From Jonesiaceae bacterium BS-20 (GTDB taxonomy: Bacteria > Actinomycetota > Actinomycetes > Actinomycetales > Cellulomonadaceae): a stretch of 64,000 bases of DNA. The position numbers and the translations under genes are program-made. Below the pieces are notes generated by a model. It worked only from the letters and a program-made list of their open reading frames with translations, was not told where the DNA came from and ran no database searches. Shown here piece after piece: positions 7,333-16,460 of this stretch (the first letter of the stretch is position 1; each line of letters starts with the position of its first letter). The stretch is from contig CP146203.1 of NCBI GenBank assembly GCA_039995105.1, positions 1,736,001 to 1,800,000 of the forward strand, given 5' to 3'.

Positions 7333-9621
7333 ATGATCTGCGTGGACTCCTCCAACTCTGACCCGCTAATCGGCCGCCTGGTCGATAGCCGTTACCGCGT
7401 GATTGCCAAAATTGCATCCGGCGGTATGGCCACGGTTTACCGTGCCCATGATGACCGGCTGGGTCGCATCGTTGCTCTGAAAATCATGCACGCTCATCTT
7501 GCTCAAGGTGAGGGCGGAGCGAACTCCATTTCTCGTTTCCACCGCGAGGCAAAGGCATCGGCTAGTTTGACCCACCCCGGGTTGGTCGCCATGTATGACC
7601 AGGGCACAGATGGCGATATCAGCTATTTAGCCATGGAGTTTGTGTCCGGAAAGAACCTACGTGCACTCTTGCGCACGGAGAGCACCCTTGCAGTGGGGCA
7701 CGCTTTGGAGATCACCGAACAGGTGCTCGACGCCCTTTCCGCCGCACACTCGAGCGGTCTAGTTCACCGTGATATTAAGCCCGAGAATGTCTTGATCAAC
7801 CAAGCAAACCGCGTGAAGTTGGCGGACTTTGGGTTGGCCCGTGCGGTTTCAGAAGTGACTTCAACGACCACCGGCACTCTGCTTGGCACGGTTGCGTACT
7901 TGAGCCCCGAGCTCATTACCAAGGGGTTTGGTGACACCCGCTCTGACCTATATGCGATCGGGGTCATGCTCTTTGAAATGCTTGCTGGGCGCCCGCCGGT
8001 GACCGGCGAGTCTCCGATTCACATCGCATTCCAGCACGCCAACGCCGACATACCGGCGCTCAGCACCATTATTTCTTGGCTAGATCCGTCCGTAGATGCG
8101 TTTGTATCGAGTTTGCTCGATCGCAACCCGGACAATCGTCCTGCCGATGCCTCTGCTGCGTTGGCACAACTACGCTCCGTTGTTACCCAGTTAAGCGAGT
8201 CAGATTTGGCCCGTCGTGCGGTTCCGCTACCAACTGCGATACCGCTTCCTCCAACCACCTCTTTTCCAGCGTCATCCCTGGAGTTGCTCGAGGAACCCAA
8301 GTCTGATGGCGCCACCGCTGTGGACTCCCCCGTGTCAGGATCCGAGAGCGAGGCCGCCTTTTTCACGGAGGAGCCCGCTCCAGTCCAGCCCGTTTCCAAG
8401 GACCGTCAGGCTACTTTTTCCGAGGAATTGACCCAGGCTCTGCACCTGACATCCGGGTCTACCATGGCGCTGCCCGTTGACCGAATCCGGTCTCACCAGC
8501 CCAATCGAGTCCCTCGGGACCACGGTTCAACTAAGCAGCAGGGCACTGCAAAGAGTCATAGCACGGCTCAGTTTCCACGCACCCATACCGCACGCGGTGA
8601 CTCCAACGTGAGCGGCTCTGCGGCCAGTCTTGCCGTATCCCCCTCTTCTCTTGCACATTCATCTCTATCGCAAAAGCAGGCCACCAAGAAGCCGCAAGTA
8701 AAGAAGCCCAACCCGAAGAGGTCTGGACGCAAGATCGTTATCATTGGGCTCAGCATTGTGTTGCTGCTCGGCGGACTCACCTACGGCGGCTTGTACTGGT
8801 GGAACAACATTGGTCCGGGTGCCTACACGCTGGTTCCCATGGACTTGGAAGGTCAGCTTCTCAGCTCAGCATTGGATAAGTTCACCGACCTTGAGCTCGA
8901 GCCCAAGGTCACCAAGGCCTACGACGATCAGGTTCCCAGCGGCACCGTTATCAAGGCCAATCCACAGGCGGGCACCAAGATTGCAAAGGGCGCCACCGTC
9001 ACGCTGACCGAGTCGCTCGGTATTGAACAGCATGAGGTTCCCAAAGAGCTGATCGGCAAGACCGAACAGGAAGCCATCAGAGCACTCAACGATGCCGGTT
9101 TTGGCAAGGTAACCAAGACCGAGGAGTACGCAACCGGGACCACGGCGGGCGTGGTCTTACAAATGTCTGTCGAGCAGGGCAAAATCCTGCCACACAACAC
9201 CGAGATCGTATTGACCGTATCCAAAGGCTCCGAGCCCATCGAGATTCCCGATGTTGTTGGCAAGACGCAGCAGGACGCCGAGGCGGAGTTTGCAAAACTT
9301 GAACTCACACCCGAAATCAAAGAAGCCTTTGACGGTTCCATTCCCAAGGGCGAGGTCATCTCCCAGTCCCCCAAGGCCTTCGATGCCGGGCACCGCGGAG
9401 ACAAGGTCACCATCACGGTGTCTAAGGGACCTGAAATGATTGAAGTGCCAAACGTGATTGGCAAGAGCGCAGCTGGGGCCCGAGAGGCATTGGAAGGCCG
9501 CGGGTTCAAGGTCGAGGCCGAGTACTACATGGGCGGCATTTTTGACCTCGTCCGCACCCAAAGCACCGACGGCGGCAAGTCCTTACCAAAAGGCAGTACG
9601 GTAGCCATCACTATCTTCTAG
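7333..9621 (+). CDS. pknL: Membrane serine/threonine protein kinase with PASTA repeats (PknL locus)
   Basis: Eukaryote-like receptor kinase of about 762 residues. The cytoplasmic kinase domain (about 12-280) has the glycine loop IASGGMATVYRA, the VALKIM lysine, the catalytic HRDIKPENVL and the DFGLA metal loop; all key residues are intact. A Ser/Pro-rich juxtamembrane linker follows, then KK-rich residues and one membrane helix (about 467-490, IVIIGLSIVLLLGGL). Four PASTA repeats (about 496-762, including VPNVIGKSAAGAREAL) form the outer part, which in this family senses muropeptides or lipid II. The start is uncertain: the ATG at 7333 has no clear ribosome binding site, and an in-frame GTG at 7255 adds 26 residues. 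By position it is the PknL orthologue; corynebacterial PknL also has PASTA repeats. Confidence 0.94.
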   Translation: MICVDSSNSDPLIGRLVDSRYRVIAKIASGGMATVYRAHDDRLGRIVALKIMHAHLAQGEGGANSISRFHREAKASASLTHPGLVAMYDQGTDGDISYLAMEFVSGKNLRALLRTESTLAVGHALEITEQVLDALSAAHSSGLVHRDIKPENVLINQANRVKLADFGLARAVSEVTSTTTGTLLGTVAYLSPELITKGFGDTRSDLYAIGVMLFEMLAGRPPVTGESPIHIAFQHANADIPALSTIISWLDPSVDAFVSSLLDRNPDNRPADASAALAQLRSVVTQLSESDLARRAVPLPTAIPLPPTTSFPASSLELLEEPKSDGATAVDSPVSGSESEAAFFTEEPAPVQPVSKDRQATFSEELTQALHLTSGSTMALPVDRIRSHQPNRVPRDHGSTKQQGTAKSHSTAQFPRTHTARGDSNVSGSAASLAVSPSSLAHSSLSQKQATKKPQVKKPNPKRSGRKIVIIGLSIVLLLGGLTYGGLYWWNNIGPGAYTLVPMDLEGQLLSSALDKFTDLELEPKVTKAYDDQVPSGTVIKANPQAGTKIAKGATVTLTESLGIEQHEVPKELIGKTEQEAIRALNDAGFGKVTKTEEYATGTTAGVVLQMSVEQGKILPHNTEIVLTVSKGSEPIEIPDVVGKTQQDAEAEFAKLELTPEIKEAFDGSIPKGEVISQSPKAFDAGHRGDKVTITVSKGPEMIEVPNVIGKSAAGAREALEGRGFKVEAEYYMGGIFDLVRTQSTDGGKSLPKGSTVAITIF

Positions 9622-9699
9622 GTCGCCAACGACCCGGCAGGGTGATTGCCCGAGTAGGTATGATTTCCTGCGGCGCTGAAGCGACCACGAAGTTAGCGG

Positions 9700-10704
9700 T
9701 CACCGAAATGCTCGGCTGGTGGCCCCGCCCATGTGGAACATTTGAAACCAAACAAAGAACTTTTGGATTGGGCGCAGCACCCACGCAATTGGCTTGCGCC
9801 AGCCACCCTGCGCCTGCCAAGCGTTGGTAATACTGACCTGGGTACCACCCGTGGTCTGTACCAGCACAATCGTGGTCAGTAACGGCCGATTCCGCGGGGA
9901 GTCAGGATGCGTTATGCGCCACTCAACCTGCTCATCATGTCGCGTTAGTGAGCGTTCGATGTGCAACCGTCGAAACTGGGGCTTGATCTTGGTTGCCTTC
10001 CCATTCGGTCCGGTTACAGGCGCGTGCGCAGACCACGTCGAGTTCATTAGAGTCTCTGAGTTCACTAGAGTCTCTGGATCCAGCTCTATCGATCCCACTC
10101 CTACGTGCCACTCGGGAACTTTGGCGGGGTCAATCAAGAATTCCCGCACCTCGGCAACCGGGGCGGGCACAAATACACTCGTTGAGCTCGACATCCACCC
10201 CTTCACCTGCGGCACTACAAATGTGCCGGGTGTTTGCAACGTCTCTGCGAGTTCTAGCTCTCCAAGTAAGGCTGCACTGGTTACTCGCAACTTGCCCAGT
10301 ACGCCCGTGATTAGCCCGCTTGGTTCAGCTAACAGTTCACGCAAAACTGCGGAGGCATCACCATCCTTATTCTTGCCTGCTGAGCGCGCGAGAATATCGG
10401 CGGCACGCTTGCTCCACTGATAGCCATTCGTTTGATGGAACACGATCTGCCCCGACTGTGGAAATACCGCCTCGATCCCAAGCTCAGCAAGTTGTGCACC
10501 GTGTTGTTCCTGAACCGCGCGGCGAGCACCTTCTATGCTGATTCCGCACTCTCTGAGGACACGGCCTGCCGCCTGATCATTGATCACTAGGGCCAAGAAC
10601 AGGTGATCGATATCTGCTTCCCGCAGGCCAGTCCTAGAGGCTTCCTCCATCGCAGCCAGGGACAGAGATTGATTGGTCTGTGCTGTACGAACGAACTTGT
10701 TCAC
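9700..10704 (-). CDS. Clp_N-domain / SRPBCC-domain fusion protein
   Basis: A 334-residue two-domain protein. Residues 1-150 resemble the repeated N-terminal adaptor domain of ClpA/ClpC (NQSLSLAAMEEA...DIDHLFLALVIN, then WSKRAADILARSA), which recognises substrates or adaptors. Residues about 170-320 form a START/polyketide-cyclase-like SRPBCC fold (VFVPAPVAEVREFLIDPAKVPEWHVGV), which binds hydrophobic ligands. There is no AAA+ ATPase. A hydrophobic stretch (PIQKFFVWFQMFHMGG) lies near the C-terminus. The start overlaps the stop of the HTH gene by 4 nt (ATGA), indicating translational coupling. The role is unknown; ligand-responsive control of Clp proteolysis or of the partner HTH protein are both possible. 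Confidence 0.85.
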   Translation of the reverse strand: MNKFVRTAQTNQSLSLAAMEEASRTGLREADIDHLFLALVINDQAAGRVLRECGISIEGARRAVQEQHGAQLAELGIEAVFPQSGQIVFHQTNGYQWSKRAADILARSAGKNKDGDASAVLRELLAEPSGLITGVLGKLRVTSAALLGELELAETLQTPGTFVVPQVKGWMSSSTSVFVPAPVAEVREFLIDPAKVPEWHVGVGSIELDPETLVNSETLMNSTWSAHAPVTGPNGKATKIKPQFRRLHIERSLTRHDEQVEWRITHPDSPRNRPLLTTIVLVQTTGGTQVSITNAWQAQGGWRKPIAWVLRPIQKFFVWFQMFHMGGATSRAFR

Positions 10705-10946
10705 GTGTTTCTCCTAGGGGTGGAAATGGTTGGGTCTACGCGTTTGGCGTGCTTCTTATGCGCCGCTTGCCTAGTGACTCCAAGCGCATCCGCAATCTCT
10801 TGCCAGTTCATGCCCGCCCGTAAGGCCGCCTCGACCTGGCGCAACTCAAGCGTGTCCGCAAGGGTCCGCAATGAGGCAACAGCACGTAGGCCCGCTTGAG
10901 GGTCACGTACGTCGGCGGCAACGCTGGCGATCTGTGAAGATTCCAT
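10701..10946 (-). CDS. Small helix-turn-helix regulator
   Basis: An 81-residue protein with a single helix-turn-helix near the C-terminus (MNWQEIADALGVTRQAAHKKH) after a helical N-terminus (LRTLADTLELRQVEAALRAG). It is translationally coupled to the Clp_N-SRPBCC gene. Two identical 17-bp elements just upstream overlap its own predicted -35 and -10, so it very probably represses itself. ATG at 10946 lies 6 nt after TAGGTT, which predicts a leaderless mRNA. The N-terminal helices may dimerise or contact the Clp_N partner. Confidence 0.85.
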   Translation of the reverse strand: MESSQIASVAADVRDPQAGLRAVASLRTLADTLELRQVEAALRAGMNWQEIADALGVTRQAAHKKHAKRVDPTISTPRRNT

Positions 10947-10948
10947 AG

Positions 10949-10993
10949 TGTCAACCTAGGTTGCTAATGGGCCACTTGTCAACCTAGGTTGCT
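10949..10993. promoter_or_regulatory. Duplicated palindromic operator overlapping the HTH gene promoter
   Basis: The 17-mer TGTCAACCTAGGTTGCT occurs at 10949-10965 and again at 10977-10993 (28-bp period). Each contains the perfect palindrome CAACCTAGGTTG. On the minus strand TTGACA (10982-10977) and TAGGTT (10958-10953) form a promoter with an 18-bp spacer, and TAGGTT lies 6 nt before the ATG at 10946. One copy thus covers the -35 and the other the -10. Confidence 0.8.
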
Positions 10994-11016
10994 CGGCTCT
11001 GCCCGACAACCGAGGG

Positions 11017-11060
11017 AGAAAACAAAAGCGGGGCCAGGTTCAAAGTGAACCGGGCCCCGC
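11017..11060 (-). terminator. Intrinsic terminator of aroG
   Basis: On the minus strand a GCGGGGCC/GGCCCCGC stem with an inner GGTTCA/TGAACC pair (11060-11028) is followed by TTTTGTTTTC. It starts 34 nt after the aroG stop. Confidence 0.9.
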
Positions 11061-11094
11061 CTTACTGGAACTAAGTGTTACTACACCAAGAGCA

Positions 11095-12444
11095 TTACTT
11101 GCGCAGCATGCTCGCAACCAAGAACGCCATCTCGAGGGACTGCTGGTGGTTAAGCCGTGGATCAACGAGCGTTTCATAGCGCAGCGCTAGTCCGGCATCG
11201 TCAATCTTTCCGCTACCGCCCATGACCTCGGTGACGTCATCGCCGGTCAGTTCCACGTGCAGACCACCCGGAACCGTGCCAAGGGCGTTGTGCACCTCGA
11301 AGAACCCACGTACCTCGTCCAGCACGTCATCGAAGCGCCGGGTCTTGTAACCCGACTCAGAGGTGATCGTGTTGCCGTGCATTGGGTCAGTAACCCAGGT
11401 GACCGGGTTACCTGCGGCGGTGATCTTCTCAACGATGTTTGGCAACTTCTCGCGAATATTGCCGGCTCCCATCCGGGTAATGAAGGTCAAACGACCCTCA
11501 ACACCCTCGGGGTTCAGCTTGTCCTGAAGACGCAGGGCGTCATCAATCGACGTTGTCGGTCCCAGCTTGACACCAATGGGGTTCGACAATTTGGACAAGA
11601 AGTCCACGTGCGCACCGTTAATGTTTCTGGTGCGTTCGCCAATCCACAAGAAGTGCCCCGAGGCGCCATACGGCGTACCCGAAGTTGAGTTCATCCGTAC
11701 CATCGCACGCTCATAGTCAAGCAGGAGCGCCTCGTGGGAGACGTAGAATTCAACGCTACGAAGTTGATCAAAGTCAGCACCGCACGCGTCCATAAACCGG
11801 ATAGCCCGGTCAATCTCAGCGGCGGTTTCCTCATACCGGCTGTACGCCGGGTTCTTCATGAAACCACGGTTCCACTCATGAACCCGGCGCAGGTCAGCAA
11901 AACCACCCTGCGTGAACGCCTTGATGATATTGGCGGTCGCCGCAGAAATCCGGTACCCCTGGAGCAAGCGGTCCGGGTCAGGAATACGTGATTCCTCGGT
12001 GAATTCATAGTTATTGACCATGTCACCGCGGTACACGGGCAGGGTTACGCCATCGAAGGTTTCCTCATTGGAGGACCTTGGTTTGGCGTACTGGCCTGCC
12101 ATCCGACCCATCTTGACCACCGGCATTGAGGCGCCGTGAGTCAGGACAACTGCCATCTGCAAAATGGTTCGGATCTTGTTCCGAATCCGGTCCGCGTGTG
12201 CATCCGCAAACGTCTCGGCGCAGTCACCGCCCTGAAGCAGGAAAGCCTCGCCACGACCGGCCGCCGCGAGCCGCTGCGTCAACGTTTCCGTTTCCGCAGG
12301 AACCACGAGTGGCGCGACTGTTGAGAGTTTCTCACTCACCTGAGCTAGTTTGGTGGAATCTGGCCACACGGGCTGCTGATCAGCCTGGAGGGTCCGGAAG
12401 TTATCCAGTCCCGCAATAAAAGACTCATCACTGACAGTTGTCAT
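11095..12444 (-). CDS. aroG: 3-deoxy-D-arabino-heptulosonate 7-phosphate synthase, class II
   Basis: First enzyme of the shikimate pathway, joining phosphoenolpyruvate and erythrose 4-phosphate. The protein is of the plant/actinobacterial class II type, about 449 residues from the ATG at 12444. Typical motifs are FLLQGGDCAETFAD, VVKMGRMAGQYAKPRS, LDYERAMVR, and the C-terminal GNTITSESGYKTRRFDDVLDEV and GGLHVELTGDDVTEVMGG. The in-frame extension up to 12600 overlaps pfp and lacks family similarity, so I reject it. It follows pfp by 19 nt and is probably cotranscribed with it. In mycobacteria the enzyme is allosterically inhibited by aromatic amino acids; the same may apply. Confidence 0.96.
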   Translation of the reverse strand: MTTVSDESFIAGLDNFRTLQADQQPVWPDSTKLAQVSEKLSTVAPLVVPAETETLTQRLAAAGRGEAFLLQGGDCAETFADAHADRIRNKIRTILQMAVVLTHGASMPVVKMGRMAGQYAKPRSSNEETFDGVTLPVYRGDMVNNYEFTEESRIPDPDRLLQGYRISAATANIIKAFTQGGFADLRRVHEWNRGFMKNPAYSRYEETAAEIDRAIRFMDACGADFDQLRSVEFYVSHEALLLDYERAMVRMNSTSGTPYGASGHFLWIGERTRNINGAHVDFLSKLSNPIGVKLGPTTSIDDALRLQDKLNPEGVEGRLTFITRMGAGNIREKLPNIVEKITAAGNPVTWVTDPMHGNTITSESGYKTRRFDDVLDEVRGFFEVHNALGTVPGGLHVELTGDDVTEVMGGSGKIDDAGLALRYETLVDPRLNHQQSLEMAFLVASMLRK

Positions 12445-12463
12445 GGAAGTAGTTTCACAATTC

Positions 12464-13672
12464 CTAGTTGGAGGCTGGCTGTCCGATGCCTGCGAGCATC
12501 TCCTTGAACCAGTCCTGGGTGACGTCGAATGCCTTGCCACCGGCGATGCGTGGGAACGCAATTGCCTTGAGGCGGTTGCCGTCTTCCTCGTCGTGGCCAA
12601 TAACGCCGGACTCAGAGCGCAACGCGCACTCGACAGCCAGGTCAGTCATGGACTTGATTAGGCGTAGGTCCTCTGCGTTGGCTGCTGCCGCGCGCGAGTA
12701 GTAACCGGACTTCTGTACCATGACCTTCTCGGCGCCGAGCTTCTCAGCGAACTGCTTGGCAAACCACTGGCCTGGGTTAATGGTGTCGAGTTTGACGTGA
12801 CCGAATGGGTCGCGCTCGACCTTCTCGCCCGATGCCTCGATCTGGGCAATGATCTCATCCATGCCAGCACCCTCTGAAAGGAAGATGTTGACGTTACCCT
12901 GCTCGTCCATGATGGTCTTGAGGCGTGCGGCCTCAGCATCGAGGTCAAGGTGCAGCTCTGGCAGGTACAGGCCGTGGATGTCCCAGCGTTCCTTGGAAAG
13001 GCCAATAGCTGGCAGCCATTCCTGGGTGTCAAGCCACTTGCGGTATTCCTGGGCAGCTGCGGCGGTCAACCAGCCACAGTGACGGCCCATAACCTCGTGC
13101 ACGATCAACATGCGTGGGCCGGAGCGGTGCTCGCCAATGACGTTGGCAGCGAACTTGGCGGCTTCCTCAGCTGCGGTCCAAGCGCCCAATGACTGAGCGA
13201 TCGGAATAACGTCGTTATCGATCGTCTTAGGCAAACCAACGACGGTGAGGTCGTAGTTGTTTTCCTTGAGGTATGCAGCAAGGTCGGCAGCGGTAGTGTT
13301 GGTGTCATCTCCACCGATGGTGTGCAGAACGTCAACGCCGTCAGCCTTGAGACGCTCGGCTGCGACCGTGAGCGGGTTTTCGCCCGGCTTGGTCAGACCG
13401 CGCTTGGCGCAGTCCTCAGCGTTTGTGAGCTTAACGCGGCTGTTGCCAATTGGGGAACCACCAAAGCGGTGCAGGATTCCAGCGTTCTTGCGAACCTCAT
13501 CGTTGATAACGATCTTGGTTCCGGTCAGCAGACCGTGGTAACCGTACTGGTAAGCAATGATTTCGATTTCAGGAGCAATTTCGGTGTAGCGCTCAATGAG
13601 CCCACCAACTGCGGATGAAAGACAAGGCGCAAAACCACCTGCGGTGAGTAGCGCAACGCGACGGACAGTCAT
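12464..13672 (-). CDS. pfp: Pyrophosphate-dependent 6-phosphofructokinase
   Basis: Phosphorylates fructose 6-phosphate using pyrophosphate, a reversible glycolytic step. The 402-residue protein starts MTVRRVALLTAGGFAPCLSS. The phosphate-donor loop is GGDDTNT: Asp at the second position, where ATP enzymes have Gly, blocks ATP and marks PPi use. PKTIDND and GRHCGWLTA carry catalytic and substrate-binding residues. ATG at 13672 has AAAGAGG 8 nt upstream; in-frame starts further up are less likely. The plsC gene lies 118 bp upstream and aroG 19 bp downstream on the same strand. Confidence 0.95.
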   Translation of the reverse strand: MTVRRVALLTAGGFAPCLSSAVGGLIERYTEIAPEIEIIAYQYGYHGLLTGTKIVINDEVRKNAGILHRFGGSPIGNSRVKLTNAEDCAKRGLTKPGENPLTVAAERLKADGVDVLHTIGGDDTNTTAADLAAYLKENNYDLTVVGLPKTIDNDVIPIAQSLGAWTAAEEAAKFAANVIGEHRSGPRMLIVHEVMGRHCGWLTAAAAQEYRKWLDTQEWLPAIGLSKERWDIHGLYLPELHLDLDAEAARLKTIMDEQGNVNIFLSEGAGMDEIIAQIEASGEKVERDPFGHVKLDTINPGQWFAKQFAEKLGAEKVMVQKSGYYSRAAAANAEDLRLIKSMTDLAVECALRSESGVIGHDEEDGNRLKAIAFPRIAGGKAFDVTQDWFKEMLAGIGQPASN

Positions 13673-13790
13673 GAGGACAACCTCTTTCATAAAGTCGCTC
13701 ATGAGATGGTGAGCGACACTGTTTTCTTGCAATCTAAAAGGATGTGGGGCCTAGGCAGCGAGCTGTGCGCGCCTAGTCCAACGTCCAAGT

Positions 13791-14576
13791 CTACTTGGCC
13801 CCAGGATCTTGCGTTGGGGGTTCCGGGACTTGGACCTGCGGGGCCGGACGGCCTCCGGGGGCGGCAGGCTTCGCTGCGCCGGGCTGTTCCCGTACGCCGG
13901 CAGCCAGCCGAGCTTTTTGCGTGGCAGCGTAGATATCAACGTACTCTTGGCCGGAAATACTCATCAGGGAGTACATGATTTCATCGGTAACCGACCGTAG
14001 AATAAACCGGTCATTTTCCATACCCTTATAACGGCTAAAATCCATTGGTTCACCAATAACCACGCCGATTCGAACGAACTTAGGGATGCGTTTACCAATG
14101 GGTTGGGCAATATCCGTGCCAACCATCGCGACCGGGATGACCGGAGCCCCGGATTCAAGGGCCAGCCGGGCGACTCCCGTTTTACCTCGGTACAAGCGCC
14201 CGTCCGGTGACCGGGTGCCTTCCGGGTAGATGCCAAATAGTCCACCGTCGTTGAGCCGGTTCAAGCCGGTGCGCAATGCACCTTCACTTGCCTTACCACC
14301 GGAGCGGTCTACGGGAATCGTTCCGACACCGCGCATAAATCCAGCGGTCATCCGGCCTTTGAGGCCCTTACCGTTGAAATACTCGGCCTTGCCAATAAAG
14401 ACAATTTCCCGGTCAATGACCAAGGGCAACACGAACGAATCAATAACGGCCAAGTGATTACTGGCAATAATGGCTGGGCCGTCGCCAGGAATGTTCTCCA
14501 CACCCTTAACCCAGGGGCGGAAAATAAGTTTCAGCAGCGGACCAACGAATACGCGCTTCATCAACCAGTAAAACAA
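13791..14576 (-). CDS. plsC: 1-acylglycerol-3-phosphate O-acyltransferase (PlsC family)
   Basis: Acylates lysophosphatidic acid at the membrane in phospholipid synthesis. The 261-residue protein has the catalytic NHLAVID (NHx4D), the acceptor-binding YPEGTRSPDG motif, then RGKTGVARLALESGAPVIPV. The N-terminus is amphipathic rather than a clear membrane helix. The C-terminus is a Pro/Ala-rich tail after residue about 225. It starts with TTG at 14576, 4 nt after AGGAGG; an ATG 15 nt further in lacks a site. It diverges from the acidic membrane protein at 14633 and reads towards pfp. Confidence 0.92.
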   Translation of the reverse strand: MFYWLMKRVFVGPLLKLIFRPWVKGVENIPGDGPAIIASNHLAVIDSFVLPLVIDREIVFIGKAEYFNGKGLKGRMTAGFMRGVGTIPVDRSGGKASEGALRTGLNRLNDGGLFGIYPEGTRSPDGRLYRGKTGVARLALESGAPVIPVAMVGTDIAQPIGKRIPKFVRIGVVIGEPMDFSRYKGMENDRFILRSVTDEIMYSLMSISGQEYVDIYAATQKARLAAGVREQPGAAKPAAPGGRPAPQVQVPEPPTQDPGAK

Positions 14577-14632
14577 TCGGCCTCCTCGAGCGCCTCGCCA
14601 ACCGCGGGACCCAAACGACTAAAGTAATAGTT

Positions 14633-15229
14633 ATGCAAACACCCGATTCTACCGCCGCTGACGACGAACAAACCGGAAACGCGGAAAATAGCCGCGATTC
14701 TGAGCCAGAATCAGCGTCATCTGCGGCCCAAACTCCCGAGGAAGCTTGGGAACAGATAGTTGCTCAACTATCTGATCTTTCCACGAAAGCGGCAGATGAG
14801 ATAACTGCGCCACCCGAAATGGAAGAAAAACAGCCTAAAGAGCTCTCTTTTCCAACGGCTCCTTGGGTCACCGGACCTCGAATTGAGCCGGTGGCGCAAG
14901 ACGATGCCTGGGACACTCTCGATCATGGCTCCCCCACCAGCCCTCGGGACTGGGATGACGATCAAATGATCTTAGAAAGTATCGACCGTTTCATACAACC
15001 AGATCCCGCCCTTGAGCTGAGCGCGGATCCGGTCCGCAATGTGGGTTGGTTCCTCACCATCTTGGCCGGCTTGGCATTGCTGATTAGCGCGATCTTCATG
15101 CGCCCGGTTCACGGACCGTCGATGCTGATCTTGCTCGCACTATTCCTTGGCGGCATCGCACTACTGATCTGGCGAATGCCTACTTCCCCCGGCGGCTCTT
15201 CAGGTTCGGACTCCGGTGCGGTTGTGTAA
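14633..15229 (+). CDS. Conserved acidic membrane protein, function unknown
   Basis: I do not recognise a named family. The 198-residue protein has a long acidic, Ser/Glu-rich cytoplasmic N-terminus (residues 1-138) and two C-terminal membrane helices (about 141-158 WFLTILAGLALLISAIF and 164-182 MLILLALFLGGIALLIW) followed by a short Gly/Ser tail. TAAAGT lies 7 nt before the ATG, fitting a leaderless mRNA. It is divergent from plsC and converges on glucokinase. A scaffold-like role at the membrane is possible but not shown. Confidence 0.75.
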   Translation: MQTPDSTAADDEQTGNAENSRDSEPESASSAAQTPEEAWEQIVAQLSDLSTKAADEITAPPEMEEKQPKELSFPTAPWVTGPRIEPVAQDDAWDTLDHGSPTSPRDWDDDQMILESIDRFIQPDPALELSADPVRNVGWFLTILAGLALLISAIFMRPVHGPSMLILLALFLGGIALLIWRMPTSPGGSSGSDSGAVV

Positions 15230-15325
15230 TGCGTGGGTATCACCGGGCATGCAGGACAGCCGTAGTGCCAGTTTGCGCCGGTTATGATCCAACCGCGCCA
15301 CTGGCACCACGGTAATGCCTACTGG

Positions 15326-16270
15326 CTAGCTACGTGCTAGATCCGCTGCACCGACCATGCCGGCGGAGTTACCCATCTCGGCGATCGCAAACGTTGCTTC
15401 AACGCGGTGGCCCCGCGCTGGCAGAGCTGCCAAAAATGCCTCTTGCGCCGGCTTCATTACAAGGTCTCCAGCCGCTGCAACGCCTCCGCCAATGACCACG
15501 ATCTCTGGGTCGAGCAGTGCCGCTACGGAAGCTGATCCCGCGCCAATCCAACGGCCAACCTCCGCCAAGAGCTCTTGGGCAAAAGGATCGCCTTGCTGGG
15601 CTGCCTTGGTCACCAAGGGACCATCGATCTCTTCCGGGTTACCGTTTGCCAAAGCAATGAGCGTTGCGGAAACTTCTGGGTTACGAATCGCGGTGGAGCG
15701 GGCCTCGCGCACTAGCGCAGATCCCGACGAGTACTGTTCCCAGCAACCATCTAGACCGCATCCGCAGGTGTGACCGTTTGGAACCACACGCATGTGGCCT
15801 ACTTCTCCACCGACACCGTAGCCACCACGCACGAGCTGGTTGTTTACGACCAACGCGCCGCCTAGGCCGGTGCCGATGGTCAGCATGAGCATATCGCTTG
15901 CCTTTCGAGCAGCTCCGTACCGGAACTCTGCCCATCCCGCAGCGTTTGCGTCATTTTCTACGACAATCGGAATATCAACGCCCAGCAACTTGCGTACGTT
16001 GCTAGCGATTGGGTAATCACGCCAGTTAATGTTTGGAGCAAACTGAACCGACTGGCGGTCGGGGCTGCAGAAACCAGCCGCAGCAAGTCCAATTGCACCA
16101 ATTTCATAGTCCTTGGAAAGCTCTGCGCATACGGCCGCAATAGATTGATCAATACTGGCCGGGTCCTGAGCGGCGGTTGCCACACGGGTCTGAGCCAAGA
16201 TATTGCCGGCGGAATCTACAACTCCGGCCGCAATCTTTGTTCCACCTATGTCAACACCAATGGCGTGCAT
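15326..16270 (-). CDS. glk: ROK family glucokinase
   Basis: Phosphorylates glucose with ATP (or polyphosphate in some actinobacteria). The 314-residue protein starts MHAIGVDIGGTKIAAGVVD (phosphate loop), has the catalytic ENDANAAGWAEF, the GTGLGGALV loop, and the ROK zinc site HTCGCGLDGCWEQYSSG with three cysteines and a histidine. No N-terminal winged helix is present, so it is an enzyme and not a ROK repressor. AAAGGATTTAC precedes the ATG. It diverges from the acyl-CoA synthetase. Confidence 0.94.
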   Translation of the reverse strand: MHAIGVDIGGTKIAAGVVDSAGNILAQTRVATAAQDPASIDQSIAAVCAELSKDYEIGAIGLAAAGFCSPDRQSVQFAPNINWRDYPIASNVRKLLGVDIPIVVENDANAAGWAEFRYGAARKASDMLMLTIGTGLGGALVVNNQLVRGGYGVGGEVGHMRVVPNGHTCGCGLDGCWEQYSSGSALVREARSTAIRNPEVSATLIALANGNPEEIDGPLVTKAAQQGDPFAQELLAEVGRWIGAGSASVAALLDPEIVVIGGGVAAAGDLVMKPAQEAFLAALPARGHRVEATFAIAEMGNSAGMVGAADLARS

Positions 16271-16460
16271 GTAAATCCTTTGTTTTGAATCGGGATACTA
16301 GGACTATATTGTGTTTTCAGCCCCAACCTACGGTCTTTGTACCTATGACCGTGTCAAACTGGGTGACAACGCATTAAGCCTACTCAACTCTAGAGTGCCT
16401 TTGCACATGCAACCACAAGGTATTCTTCGGTTACTGTCGACCACTGTCATAGGAGCCAGA

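Noticed and set aside
12445-12600. 52-residue N-terminal extension of aroG
   Set aside because: It overlaps the end of pfp and lacks similarity to class II DAHP synthases, whose N-terminus matches the ATG at 12444.
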